Positions 7,752 through 17,102 of a stretch of 64,000 bases of DNA are shown here, one piece after another. The stretch is from the NCBI RefSeq assembly GCF_900106035.1, contig NZ_FNUC01000003.1:1426001-1490000 (forward strand), in the 5' to 3' direction. The notes beneath the pieces were generated by a model, which saw nothing but the letters and a program-made list of their open reading frames with translations, had not been told where the DNA came from and ran no database searches. The stretch comes from Jiangella alba (GTDB lineage Bacteria; Actinomycetota; Actinomycetes; Jiangellales; Jiangellaceae). The position numbers were made by a program, and so were the translations under genes. How positions within the stretch are numbered: position 1 is the stretch's first letter; each line of letters opens with the position of its first letter.

Positions 7752-8938
7752 TCGCCGAGGACGTCGTCCATCGCACCCTGCGACGACACGTGCGCGAGCT
7801 GGTCCGCAAGCATGCGGCGGACCAGCTGGACGAGCGGGAGCGGCGTGGCGGCGACGGCTTCGACGAGCCGTTCCACCTCGCCCTGGGCCGGCGCGGCTGG
7901 ATCGTGCCGACCTGGCCGGTCGACCGGGGCGGCGCCGGGCTCGACCGGCTGGGCGCACGGATCCTGGATCTCGAGCTTGCCCGAGCGCGGATCCCGGCGA
8001 CCACGCTCGGCATCACGCGCCTCGTGCTGCCGGCCGTGGAACGCCACGCCTCCGCGGCGATCCGGGACGAGCTGCTGGCCGGCGTCGCCCTCGGATCGGT
8101 CCGGTTCTGCCTCGGCTACACCGAACCCGAGGGCGGCTCGGATCTCGCGGCGGCGCGGACCCGAGCGGTCCGGGACGGCGGCGAGTGGGTGATCAGCGGC
8201 ACGAAGCTGTTCACCACCGGGGCGCAGCACTGCCAGTACTGCTTTCTGCTCGCCCGGACCGACCCGAGCCGGCCGAAGCGCCGCGGACTCACCATGTTCC
8301 TCCTGCCGTTGGACGCGGCCGGGGTCGACATCCAGCCGGTCCGGACGCTCAGCGGCGTCCGCACCAACATCGTCCACCTCGACGACGTTCGCGTCCCCGA
8401 CCGCTATCGGCTGGGTGAAGTGAACGACGGCTGGGCGGTGCTGCGCGGGCCGCTCGACGCGGAGCACAGCATCGGGCCCGGCGACGACGACGGTCTCGAC
8501 GACGCGTCCATCGGCGTGATCTTCCTCCGGCAGCTGCAGCTCGCCCTGGACGCGACGGCCGGATGGGCGTCCGAACGCGGCCCGGACGGTACCCGGCCCG
8601 CGGACGACCCCGTGGTGGTCCACAGGCTCGGCCGGGTGGCCGTACAGCTGGCCGCCGCCCTGGCCACACCGGGTCCGGCGGGCCGGGTGCGGGGCGCCGA
8701 GGCGACCGTAGCCGGAGCCGCCGAACTGGTCGACGTGCTCGGCCCGGCCGGCCTGCTCGACGGTCGGGCGCCGGGCGCCCTGGAGTCCGGGCGGGTGGAG
8801 TGGCTGCATCGCTACGCCCAGGGCACCACCACCTACCTCGGCACGGTCGAGATCTTCCGCGGCATCATCGCGCAGCGCGACCTGGGACTTCCACGACCCG
8901 TCCATCCGGCCGGCACGGCGACCGACGCACGCACCTGA
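7736..8938 (+). CDS. Acyl-CoA dehydrogenase, FadE29-like subunit
   Basis: A 400-residue flavoprotein. GYTEPEGGSDLAAART is the flavin/substrate-binding motif, and TTTYLGTVEIFRGIIAQRDL is the C-terminal helix block. It starts with GTG at 7736, preceded by GAGAGGAT and nested in the end of the upstream ACAD gene, which implies coupled translation in the stoichiometry expected for a heteromeric enzyme. The product would desaturate acyl-CoA to enoyl-CoA, feeding the two hydratases upstream. Confidence 0.9.
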   Translation: MDFTVIAEDVVHRTLRRHVRELVRKHAADQLDERERRGGDGFDEPFHLALGRRGWIVPTWPVDRGGAGLDRLGARILDLELARARIPATTLGITRLVLPAVERHASAAIRDELLAGVALGSVRFCLGYTEPEGGSDLAAARTRAVRDGGEWVISGTKLFTTGAQHCQYCFLLARTDPSRPKRRGLTMFLLPLDAAGVDIQPVRTLSGVRTNIVHLDDVRVPDRYRLGEVNDGWAVLRGPLDAEHSIGPGDDDGLDDASIGVIFLRQLQLALDATAGWASERGPDGTRPADDPVVVHRLGRVAVQLAAALATPGPAGRVRGAEATVAGAAELVDVLGPAGLLDGRAPGALESGRVEWLHRYAQGTTTYLGTVEIFRGIIAQRDLGLPRPVHPAGTATDART

Positions 8939-8973
8939 CCTCCTCCGCCCGCCGCCAGAGAAGAGACCCGTCC

Positions 8974-10338
8974 ATGCCGCCGGACACCCGACCCGGGCGC
9001 ACCGTCGCCGTCCTCCTGCTGGCCGTGTCGGCGTTCGCGCTCTCCCAGACCGCGGTGATACCGGCACTCGGCGCCATCGCCCGAGACCGGCAGGTGTCCG
9101 TCAGCGGCGCCACCTGGGTACTCACCGCCTACCTGATGTCGGCCGCCGTCCTGGCGCCGCTGCTCGGCCGGCTGTCGGACCTGTTCGGCAGCCGGCGGTT
9201 GCTGGTCATCACGCTTGCGGTCTTCACCGCCGGCGCGGCCATCGCCGCGGCGTCGCCGTCACTGGCCGGCCTGGTCCTCGGGAGAGCGTTGCAGGGCGTC
9301 GGCGGGGCGGTGCTGCCCATCTGCTACGGCATCGTCCGCCGGTCGATCCCGGAGCAGCGACGCGCGGTGGCGATCGGCATCCTGTCGGGCACCATGTCGG
9401 TCGGCGGCGGCATCGGCCTGGTGGTGGGCGGCGTGATCGTCGACCACGGCTCCTACCGCTGGATCTTCGTCGCAGCGGCCGTGATGGGCGCCTCGACCGT
9501 CGCCCTGGTGCGGTTCGCGATCCCGGCGCTGCCGCCGATGGCCGCCGGGCGGGTGGACGTGGTCGGAGGCGCGTTGCTCTCGGCCGGCGTCGCCGCCGGG
9601 GTGCTCGCACTGAGCCTGACCGGACGTCCTGGCTGGACGACGCTGCTCTCCATGGCGGCGGTCGCCGCCCTGACCGGTTTCGTGCTGGTCGAGCGGCGCA
9701 CCGCCGCACCCATGGTCCACCTGCCGACGTTCACCACCCGCTCCGTCGTGGTCGCGAATGCGATCGCCTTCCTCACCGGCTACGCGATCTTCACGATGTT
9801 CGTCGTGGTGCCCCAGCTGATGACCATCCCGCGCGCCTCCGGATACGGGTTCGGGCGGACCGCCGTCGCCAGCGCTCTCGTTCTGCTGCCCGGCACCGTG
9901 GCCATGCTGGCGGTCGCGCCCGCGACCGGGTACCTCGCGCGACGGTGGACGCCGAAGCTGCCGCTGGTCACCGGCTGCGCGCTCGCCGCCGCCGGCCAGC
10001 TCGGGCTGGCCGCCGACCACGGCAGCGTCGCGAGTGTCGCCGCATGGTCAGTGGTGGGCTTCATCGGGCTCGGGCAGGTGCTGGCGGCGCTTCCGAACCT
10101 GATCATCGACACCGTGCCGGTCCACCGGATCGGCGAGGCCACCGGGGTCAACAGCCTGATCCGGCTGATCGGCGGGGCGATCGGTTCGCAGGCCGCAGCC
10201 GTCCTCGTGGCCGCCAGGACGGGCGACCGCATGCCCTGGCCGGCCGAGTCCGGCCTCGTGGTGGCGCTGCTCGTCGGCAGCGCGGCCTGTTTCGTCGGGG
10301 CCGCCACCGCGTCGGCCGCCCGCGGCCAGCGTCTCTGA
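8974..10338 (+). CDS. MFS transporter, DHA2-type
   Basis: A 454-residue multi-spanning transporter with the MFS motif GRLSDLFGSRRLL in the first intracellular loop and a long series of hydrophobic segments typical of drug:H+ antiporters. The ATG at 8974 follows CAGAGAAGAG. It lies 35 bases after the acyl-CoA genes on the same strand and may be co-transcribed, for example to export intermediates or a toxic substrate. Substrate unknown. Confidence 0.88.
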   Translation: MPPDTRPGRTVAVLLLAVSAFALSQTAVIPALGAIARDRQVSVSGATWVLTAYLMSAAVLAPLLGRLSDLFGSRRLLVITLAVFTAGAAIAAASPSLAGLVLGRALQGVGGAVLPICYGIVRRSIPEQRRAVAIGILSGTMSVGGGIGLVVGGVIVDHGSYRWIFVAAAVMGASTVALVRFAIPALPPMAAGRVDVVGGALLSAGVAAGVLALSLTGRPGWTTLLSMAAVAALTGFVLVERRTAAPMVHLPTFTTRSVVVANAIAFLTGYAIFTMFVVVPQLMTIPRASGYGFGRTAVASALVLLPGTVAMLAVAPATGYLARRWTPKLPLVTGCALAAAGQLGLAADHGSVASVAAWSVVGFIGLGQVLAALPNLIIDTVPVHRIGEATGVNSLIRLIGGAIGSQAAAVLVAARTGDRMPWPAESGLVVALLVGSAACFVGAATASAARGQRL

Positions 10339-10417
10339 AACCGGCCGGGTAGTGCTGGGAGACCGCCGCGGGGGAGGATCGCCCTGATCGTGATCGGCGG
10401 CATCGGGACGGTGAGCA

Positions 10418-11638
10418 GTGGCGGACGCCGGGCTGTGGACGGCGGACTTCCGGCTGTTCTTCGCCGCCCGCACCAGCTCGCTGCTGGGCGACGTCATGCT
10501 GCCCGTCGCGATCACCGCCGCCGTGATCCGGGCGGGGTACGGGGCGAGCGGCGTGGGCTACGCGCTGGCCGCGCTGATCGCGCCGTTCGCCGCGCTGATC
10601 ATCTTCGGCGGGGTGCTGTCCGATCGCTTCGGGGCGCGGCGGCTGATGGTGCTCTCGGACGCGGCGCGGCTGTGTGTCCAGGCGGTGCTCGCGCTGCTGT
10701 TCCTGCTGGGCACGCCGCCGCTGTGGCAGATCCTGGTGCTGCTGGCGCTGGTCGGGGCGGGCAGCGCGGTCTTCCAGCCGGGCGTCGCCAGCGTCACCCC
10801 GCTGATCGCTCGCGACGTGCAGCAGGCGAACGCCACCCTGCGCATCGCCGAGTCCGTGACCGCCGTGATCGGCCCGTCGCTGGCCGGCCTGCTGCTGGTG
10901 GTCGCCTCGCCCGCGGCGGTGGTCGCTCTCGACGCGCTGACGTTCGCGGTCAGCGGCGCCTGCCTGCTCCGGCTCCGCTCGGTCCCGATGGGCCCGGCCG
11001 GGCGCGGCGACGTGCCGTCGTCGTTCCGAGCCGATCTCGTCGAAGGATGGCGGGAGTTCCGCGCCAGGACCTGGCTGTGGAGCGTCATCGTCGTCTACAT
11101 GCTCTGGCAGCTGGCCGGCGCCGGACCGACCATGACCCTCGGCTACAGCACACTCGTCACCGAGCACGGCTCGGCGACGTTCGGCCTGGTGATGTCGGCG
11201 CTCGGCGCGGGCAGCGTGCTGGCCGGGCTGGTCGCGATGAGGCTGCGTCCGCGGTATCCGCTCCGGGCCGGCGCGCTGTCCATCATCCTGTGGACGCTCA
11301 TGCCGCTGAGCGTGGCGCTCGGCCTCCCCGCGCCCGTCGTCGCCGCGTGCTACGCGGTGAGCGGCGCCGGCCAGGCGTTCTGGATCGTCATGTTCCACAC
11401 CAGCGTGCAGACGCACATCCCGCAGGACGTCCTCGGCCGCGTGCACGCGTACGACGCGGCCGGCTCGCTGGTGATGAAACCGGTCGGGCAGGCGGTGGCG
11501 GGGCCGCTCGCGGTCGTCGTGGGCACGGTGCCGCTGCTGTTCGTGTCGGCGGCCATGGCGCTCGTCACCTGCACGCTGCTGCTGGCGATCCCGGCCGTGC
11601 GCGACCTGCGGCGTGCGCCACCGCGGCTCGATCCCTAG
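10418..11638 (+). CDS. MFS transporter, EntS/MFS_3-like exporter
   Basis: A 406-residue MFS protein that opens with [20 protein letters not shown], characteristic of the MFS_3 (enterobactin-exporter-like) family. The loop motif is [14 protein letters not shown]. It has about twelve hydrophobic spans. The GTG start at 10418 is the only one giving the family N-terminus. The next gene starts 34 bases after its stop. The real substrate is unknown; many such proteins are simply annotated as MFS exporters. Confidence 0.87.
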   Translation: MADAGLWTADFRLFFAARTSSLLGDVMLPVAITAAVIRAGYGASGVGYALAALIAPFAALIIFGGVLSDRFGARRLMVLSDAARLCVQAVLALLFLLGTPPLWQILVLLALVGAGSAVFQPGVASVTPLIARDVQQANATLRIAESVTAVIGPSLAGLLLVVASPAAVVALDALTFAVSGACLLRLRSVPMGPAGRGDVPSSFRADLVEGWREFRARTWLWSVIVVYMLWQLAGAGPTMTLGYSTLVTEHGSATFGLVMSALGAGSVLAGLVAMRLRPRYPLRAGALSIILWTLMPLSVALGLPAPVVAACYAVSGAGQAFWIVMFHTSVQTHIPQDVLGRVHAYDAAGSLVMKPVGQAVAGPLAVVVGTVPLLFVSAAMALVTCTLLLAIPAVRDLRRAPPRLDP

Positions 11639-11672
11639 GGTGGGGGCCCGTGCCGCCGGAAGGGAGCTCGTC

Positions 11673-12866
11673 GTGACGGAGAACCCGCTCGAGCAACTGC
11701 CGCTCCAGCGGCTGCGCCGGCGCACGAGCGCCAAATGGCGCGCCCATCCCGACGACGTCCTGCCGTTGTGGGTCGCGGAGATGGACGTGCCGCTGGCCGG
11801 TCCGGTCGCCGACGCGCTGCGAGCCACCATCGGGCTCGGCGACACCGGGTATCCGTACGGCGACGGCTATGCCCAGGCGCTAGCCGGCTTCGCGAAGGAC
11901 CGCTGGGGCTGGTCCGGGGTCGCCGCCGACCGCGCGCTCGTCGTTCCCGACGTCATGATGGGCATCGTCGAGGTGCTGCGGGTGCTGACCGAGCCGGGCG
12001 ACCCCGTCGTCGTGAACGCTCCGGTGTACCCGCCCTTCCATGCCTTCGTCGCGCACGCGGACCGGCGGGTGGTGCAGTCCCCGCTCACCGCCGCCGGGCG
12101 CATCGACCTCGACCACCTCGACGGCACCTTCCGGGAGCTCGCCCGGCGGCATGAACGCGTGGCCTACCTGCTGTGCAACCCGCACAACCCGACCGGTGCG
12201 GTGCACACCGAGGACGAGCTGAGGGCGGTGGCGGAGCTGGCCGGCCGGTCGGGGGTGCGGGTCGTCGCCGACGAGATCCATGCGCCGCTGGTCCTGCCGG
12301 GCGCCACGTTCGTCCCGTACCTCTCGGTCGCGGGCGCCGACGACGCCTTCAGCCTGATGTCGGCCTCCAAGGCATGGAACCTCGCGGGGCTGAAGGCCGC
12401 GGTGGCCCTGGCCGGCCCGCTCGCGGCCGCCGACCTCGCGCGCATTCCGGAGGAGGTCGGCCACGGCCCCAGCCACCTCGGCGTCATCGCCCACACCGCG
12501 GCCTTCGCCTCGGGCGGCGACTGGCTCGACGCTCTGCTCGCCGGCCTGGACGGCAATCGGGCCGCCCTCGGCGGCTTCGTCGCCGAGCACCTCCCCGAGC
12601 TGGGGTTCCTCCGCCCGGAGGGCACCTATCTGGCCTGGATCGACTGCCGGTCGCTCGGGCTGCACGACGACGCGGCCCGCGGCGAGGCCGGCGTCGTCAC
12701 CGAGCTCGACGGGCCGGCCCAGTACCTGCTCGACCACGCGCGGGTCGCCGTGACGTCCGGTCACGTCTTCGGCCTGGGCGGTGGCGGCCACATCCGGCTC
12801 AACTTCGCCACCTCCCGCGCCGTCCTCACCGAGGCGCTCACTCGCATCGAGCACGCCCTGCACTGA
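11673..12866 (+). CDS. PLP-dependent aminotransferase, MalY/PatB-type cystathionine beta-lyase-like
   Basis: A 397-residue fold-type I PLP enzyme. The PatB/MalY hallmarks are [16 protein letters not shown] near residue 35, [12 protein letters not shown] in the middle, the [11 protein letters not shown] aspartate loop and the Schiff-base lysine in [12 protein letters not shown] (near residue 234). This group cleaves C-S bonds of cystathionine-like substrates or transaminates. The GTG at 11673 follows AAGGGAG; in-frame sequence further upstream is not protein-like. Confidence 0.9.
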   Translation: MTENPLEQLPLQRLRRRTSAKWRAHPDDVLPLWVAEMDVPLAGPVADALRATIGLGDTGYPYGDGYAQALAGFAKDRWGWSGVAADRALVVPDVMMGIVEVLRVLTEPGDPVVVNAPVYPPFHAFVAHADRRVVQSPLTAAGRIDLDHLDGTFRELARRHERVAYLLCNPHNPTGAVHTEDELRAVAELAGRSGVRVVADEIHAPLVLPGATFVPYLSVAGADDAFSLMSASKAWNLAGLKAAVALAGPLAAADLARIPEEVGHGPSHLGVIAHTAAFASGGDWLDALLAGLDGNRAALGGFVAEHLPELGFLRPEGTYLAWIDCRSLGLHDDAARGEAGVVTELDGPAQYLLDHARVAVTSGHVFGLGGGGHIRLNFATSRAVLTEALTRIEHALH

Positions 12867-12934
12867 GACCGAGGCACCCGCCGGTACAGTGTCGCCTCGC
12901 AGGCATCGAGCCAGGAGAGGCGGGGATCATCGCG

Positions 12935-13870
12935 TTGACCGGGGCGTCGTGCTCGCTGCGCGAGACCACCATCGACGGCGACCGATGCCTGGTGATCGAG
13001 GACGGCGAGATCAGGGTGTCGATCAACGCCGATCACGGTGCGCACGTCTTCGAGCTCACCGACCTCCGCAGCGGGACCAACCTGCTGTACGAGGACCCGC
13101 GGGGCTCACGTCACTACCGGGTCGGCGCCTGGTACGAGCTGTTCCCCAACGCCGGGCCGGGATGCGTCGTCGACGGGCAGGGCATCAGCGAGCACGGCGA
13201 CGTGCAGTACCGGCGCTGGACGTGGTCGGTGCGGGCGGCGGGACCGGACCGGGTGGCCGTCGACCTCGCGACGCGCAGTGAGGAGCTGCCGTTCGGCATC
13301 CGCCGCAGCGTCACCCTCGCCGGCGGCGGCGAGGTGCGCGTCGACGAGACGATCACGAACCTCGCGGACCGCCCGCTGCACTACCTGTGGGGGCACCACA
13401 TCACGTTCGGCGCCGTCATGATGGGCCCGGGCAGCCGGGTCGACCTCGGCGACGCCGAGGTGTTCGCCGAGGCTGCCGACGACCCGTCGGCCCTGTACGC
13501 GCCGGGTGCGCGCGGTCCGCTGCACGCCTTGCCGGGCCGCGACGGCGGGGTCGTCGACCTGACGGCGTTTCCGGACCGGCCGTTCGGCACGATGCTCTTC
13601 GCCGACCGGCTGGCACGGCACCGGTGCGGCATCTGGTCCGGCGAGCTGGCCACCGGCGTCTCCGTCGACTGGGACGGTGACGCCTTCCCGGCCCTGTGGT
13701 TCTGGGCCACCCGGAAGTCCGGCGCGCTGTCCGACGTCGTGGCCTGCGCGCTGGAGCCGCAGGCGTCGGCCGTCCACACCTTGTCCGAGGCCATCGCCGC
13801 CGGCGCGGCGCCGACCCTGGCCGCCGGCGCCAGCCGGAACGCCTGGCTCCGGCTGGCCGTCCATCACTAG
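12935..13870 (+). CDS. Aldose 1-epimerase-like (galactose mutarotase fold) protein
   Basis: About 311 residues of predicted beta-sandwich mutarotase-like sequence, with YELFPNAGPGCVV, an LWGHHITFGA histidine segment and a glycine-rich C-terminal half. It is probably a sugar-binding or epimerising protein of the aldose epimerase superfamily; the substrate is unknown. The start is uncertain. TTG at 12935 is the only common start codon near the ribosome site, but AGGAGAGG at 12913-12920 is better spaced for the in-frame ATC codons at 12926 or 12929. A TACAGT -10-like hexamer is at 12885-12890. The stop shares bases with the stop of the convergent paaX. Confidence 0.72.
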   Translation: MTGASCSLRETTIDGDRCLVIEDGEIRVSINADHGAHVFELTDLRSGTNLLYEDPRGSRHYRVGAWYELFPNAGPGCVVDGQGISEHGDVQYRRWTWSVRAAGPDRVAVDLATRSEELPFGIRRSVTLAGGGEVRVDETITNLADRPLHYLWGHHITFGAVMMGPGSRVDLGDAEVFAEAADDPSALYAPGARGPLHALPGRDGGVVDLTAFPDRPFGTMLFADRLARHRCGIWSGELATGVSVDWDGDAFPALWFWATRKSGALSDVVACALEPQASAVHTLSEAIAAGAAPTLAAGASRNAWLRLAVHH

Positions 13871-14730
13871 GCCGGCACGCCGGCCCGGGGCGTCCAGTGC
13901 CCGGCCGCGTGGGCGAGGGCCCGACCCTCGAGGAGGGTGACGAGACGCTCGAACACGGCGAGCGCGTCGGGGCCGCTCCAGTCGTCGGCGAGCACCTGGC
14001 GCGGCAGGCCGGGGTCGCGGAACGGGAGCTTGCGCCAGTGGTCGACGGCGCTGAGGTAGGTGACGAAGGCACGCTCGGGTGCCACGGCGTCGCTGCCGTC
14101 GAGCGCGGCGATCTCGGGCTGGAAGCGGGCGACGAACTCGCGGTAGCGGCGGTCGATGCCGGCGAGGTCCCAGCTCTCGTAGAGCAGCGTGCGCAGGTCC
14201 TGACCGGCGACGTAGGCGCCGACGAAGATCGCGGCGTAGCGGTCGAGGTCGAGCTCGCGCACGGCCTGCTCGGCGGCGCCGCGCATGCGGGCCGGCGCGA
14301 TCCACATCGCGGTGGAGATGTTCCCGAAGCCCAGCGAGGCCAGATGGGCGCGCAGCTGGTGCCGCTTCGCGCGCTCGGACTCGGGCACGGAGAAGTTGAC
14401 GATGCACCAGCCGTCGTCGAGGTTGGCCGGCTGGCGCGCGTGCCAGATGATCTCGTCGCCCGCGACCAGCGCCTTCACCGCTGCGGGCGTGAGCGCGTAG
14501 CCACGCTTCCCGCCCCGGCTCTCGGCCGCGAGCCAGCCGCGCTGCTTGAGCCGGAACACCGCGGTGCGGACGCTCCGGGCGTCGAGCCCGAGCTGCTCCA
14601 TGAGGTCGACGGTGCCGGCGATGGGCATCCAGTCGCCCATGCGCCGCACGACCGCGCCGAGGAAACTCACCATGACGGTGCGCGTGCGGCGCGTGCTGGC
14701 GCTCTCGTCGGCGGGGATCATCGCGACCAT
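13867..14730 (-). CDS. paaX: PaaX family transcriptional regulator
   Basis: A 287-residue PaaX-type repressor. The N-terminal winged helix covers about residues 12-80 (LGLDARSVRTAVFRLKQRGW, then SRGGKRGYALT); the central and C-terminal PaaX domains follow. Family members bind aryl-CoA thioesters such as phenylacetyl-CoA and repress aromatic catabolic genes. It is the last gene of the aryl-CoA operon and probably senses that pathway's CoA ester. There are two possible starts: ATG at 14730, and ATG at 14721, which gives an ATGA overlap with the upstream stop, like every other junction in the operon. Confidence 0.9.
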   Translation of the reverse strand: MVAMIPADESASTRRTRTVMVSFLGAVVRRMGDWMPIAGTVDLMEQLGLDARSVRTAVFRLKQRGWLAAESRGGKRGYALTPAAVKALVAGDEIIWHARQPANLDDGWCIVNFSVPESERAKRHQLRAHLASLGFGNISTAMWIAPARMRGAAEQAVRELDLDRYAAIFVGAYVAGQDLRTLLYESWDLAGIDRRYREFVARFQPEIAALDGSDAVAPERAFVTYLSAVDHWRKLPFRDPGLPRQVLADDWSGPDALAVFERLVTLLEGRALAHAAGHWTPRAGVPA

Positions 14731-17102
14731 TCTGCCTGGTCGCGCCGGTCCGGGGTCCAGCGCAGGTGGACGGTGCCGGCGGCGCCGTCGCGCAGCAGCG
14801 AGAGGCGGGGCGGGACCTTGTCGGTGCGCGCCGTCGGCGGACGGCGCCGCCCGGCGGCCCAGGGGTCCGGCCAGTCGGCGCCGGGTCCCCGGTACTCCTG
14901 CTCGGCCGCCGCGTGCAGCGTCCACTGCGGGTCGTACAGGTGGGCGCGTCCGAGCGCGCAGAGGTCGGCGCGGCCGGCCAGCAGGATCGAGTTGACGTCG
15001 TCGTAGGACGAGATCGCCCCGACGGCGATGACGGCGACGCCCGCGGGGACGGCGACCTGGTGCCTGATCCGGTCGGCGAACGGCGTCTGGTACGACCGCC
15101 CGAACGCGGGCTTCTCGTCCTTGGTGACCTGGCCGGTGGAGACGTCGATGGCGGCGGCGCCGTGGGCGGCGAACGCCCGCGCGATCTCGACGCCGTCCTC
15201 GTCGGTGGTGCCGCCCGGCACCCAGTCGGTGGCGGAGATGCGGACCGTCACCGGGACGGTCGCGGGCACCACGCGGCGCACGGCGTCGAACACCTCGAGC
15301 GGGAAGCGCAGCCGGTTCGGCAGCGGGCCGCCGTACTCGTCGGCCCGCCGGTTGGCGACCGGCGACAGGAACGAGCTCAGCAGGTAGCCGTGGGCGGCGT
15401 GCAGCTCGATCAGGTCGAACCCGGCCGCGACGCCGCGCTCGGCCGCGGCGACGAAGTCGGCCACCACCTGGTCGAGGTCGGCGCGGGTCGCCTCGCGCGG
15501 CAGGTGGCAGCCGGCGCCGTACGGCAGCGGCGACGGGCCGACGACCTCCCAGTTGCCGTCGTCCAGCGGCTCGTCCATGCCCTCCCACATCAGCTTGGTC
15601 GAGCCCTTGCGGCCCGAGTGCCCGAGCTGCAGCCCGATCCTGGCGGTCGACCGGGCGTGGACGAAGTCCGTCACCCGGCGCCAGGCGTCGCGCTGCTCGT
15701 CGGTCCAGATGCCGGTGCAGCCGGGCGAGATGCGGCCCTCTGGCGAGACGCACACCATCTCGGTCATGACGAGGCCGGCGCCGCCCAGCGCCTTCGCGCC
15801 CAGGTGGACGAGGTGGAACTCGTTCGGCAGGCCGTCCTCGGCCGAGTACATGTCCATGGGGGAGACGACGACGCGGTTCTTCAGCTCCAGCGGGCCGATG
15901 CGCACCGGCTGGAACATCGCCGGCGCCGCCGCGCCGGCCGAGTGCAGCCGCGCGAACTCGGCCTCCATGCGCGCGGCGAACTCAGGGTCGCGTTCGCGCA
16001 GGTTGCCGAACGTGATGCGGCGCGACCGGGTGAGCAGGTTGAACACGAACTGGGCCGGGTCCTGGCCGGCGTACATGCCGATGTTCTCGAACCATTCCAG
16101 CGACGCCTGCGCCGCCCGCTGGGTCGACTCGACGACCGGCTTGCGCTCGGCCTGGTACGCCGCCAGCGCCGCGCCGACGCCGGGCTGCTCGTGCAGGCAC
16201 GCGGCCAGCGCCAGGGCGTCCTCCATGGCCAGCTTCGTGCCCGAGCCGATGGAGAAGTGCGCCGTGTGGGCCGCGTCGCCGAGCAGCACGACGTTGCCGT
16301 CGTACCAGCGCTCGTTGCGCACGGTGTGGAAGTTGAGCCACTTCGAGTTGTTGGTGAGCACGCGCTGCCCGCGCAGCTCGCCGGCGAAGATCTCGGCGAT
16401 GCGGCGCACGGCGTACTCGTCGGACGCGCCCGGCGGGAGGTCGTCGTGCTCGGTGGCGTCGAAGCCGGCCCGGCGCCACACGTCCTCGTGCATCTCGACG
16501 ATGAAGGTCGAGCCCTGGTCGGAGTAGGGGTAGCCGTGGATCTGCATGGTGCCCCACGGCGTCTGCTTGACGAAGAACTGGAACGCCTCGAACACGAGGT
16601 CGGTGCCGAGCCAGATGTACTTGTTCGCGCGCCGGTCGAGGTCCGGCCCGAAGACGTCGGCGTACTTGGTGCGTATGGTGGAGTTGAGCCCGTCCGCCGC
16701 CACCACGAGGTCGTACGACGCCCGCAGCTCGCCCGGCCCCGGCGCCGGCGTCCGGTAGTGCACCGTGACGCCCAGCTCCGCGGCCCGCTCCCGCAGGATC
16801 GCCAGCAACTCCTTGCGGCCCATCGCGGCGAAGCCCTGCCCGCCGACGGTGAACGCGTGGCCGTCGAACTCGACGTCGATGTCGGTCCAGCGGGCGAACC
16901 CGCGCTCCATGCGGTCGTGGATGACGGGGTCGGCGCCCTCGATGGCGCCCAGCGTCTCGTCGGAGAACACGACCCCGAAGCCGAAGGTGTCGTCGGGCGC
17001 GTTGCGCTCCCACATCGTCACCTCGTGACCGGGGTCGAGGCCTTTCATGAGGGCCGCGAAGTACAGCCCTCCCGGCCCGCCACCCGCGATCGCGATCCTC
17101 AT
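14718..17102 (-). CDS. Bifunctional aryl-CoA monooxygenase/reductase (salicylyl-CoA 5-hydroxylase / 2-aminobenzoyl-CoA monooxygenase-reductase type)
   Basis: A 794-residue fusion. Residues 1-380 are an FAD-dependent aromatic hydroxylase: IAGGGPGGLYFA at residues 4-15, YDLVVAADGLNS, and VVLLGDAAHTAHFSIGSG. From about residue 392 an Old Yellow Enzyme domain follows, with FQPVRIGPLELKNRVVVSPM, the HSGRKGS motif and ELHAAHGYLLSSFLSP. This arrangement is that of 2-aminobenzoyl-CoA monooxygenase/reductase and of proteins named bifunctional salicylyl-CoA 5-hydroxylase/oxidoreductase. It would hydroxylate and reduce the ring of an ortho-substituted benzoyl-CoA. The neighbouring CoA ligase and RidA are consistent with anthranilate, although salicylate cannot be excluded. 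Confidence 0.9.
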   Translation of the reverse strand: MRIAIAGGGPGGLYFAALMKGLDPGHEVTMWERNAPDDTFGFGVVFSDETLGAIEGADPVIHDRMERGFARWTDIDVEFDGHAFTVGGQGFAAMGRKELLAILRERAAELGVTVHYRTPAPGPGELRASYDLVVAADGLNSTIRTKYADVFGPDLDRRANKYIWLGTDLVFEAFQFFVKQTPWGTMQIHGYPYSDQGSTFIVEMHEDVWRRAGFDATEHDDLPPGASDEYAVRRIAEIFAGELRGQRVLTNNSKWLNFHTVRNERWYDGNVVLLGDAAHTAHFSIGSGTKLAMEDALALAACLHEQPGVGAALAAYQAERKPVVESTQRAAQASLEWFENIGMYAGQDPAQFVFNLLTRSRRITFGNLRERDPEFAARMEAEFARLHSAGAAAPAMFQPVRIGPLELKNRVVVSPMDMYSAEDGLPNEFHLVHLGAKALGGAGLVMTEMVCVSPEGRISPGCTGIWTDEQRDAWRRVTDFVHARSTARIGLQLGHSGRKGSTKLMWEGMDEPLDDGNWEVVGPSPLPYGAGCHLPREATRADLDQVVADFVAAAERGVAAGFDLIELHAAHGYLLSSFLSPVANRRADEYGGPLPNRLRFPLEVFDAVRRVVPATVPVTVRISATDWVPGGTTDEDGVEIARAFAAHGAAAIDVSTGQVTKDEKPAFGRSYQTPFADRIRHQVAVPAGVAVIAVGAISSYDDVNSILLAGRADLCALGRAHLYDPQWTLHAAAEQEYRGPGADWPDPWAAGRRRPPTARTDKVPPRLSLLRDGAAGTVHLRWTPDRRDQAEWSR

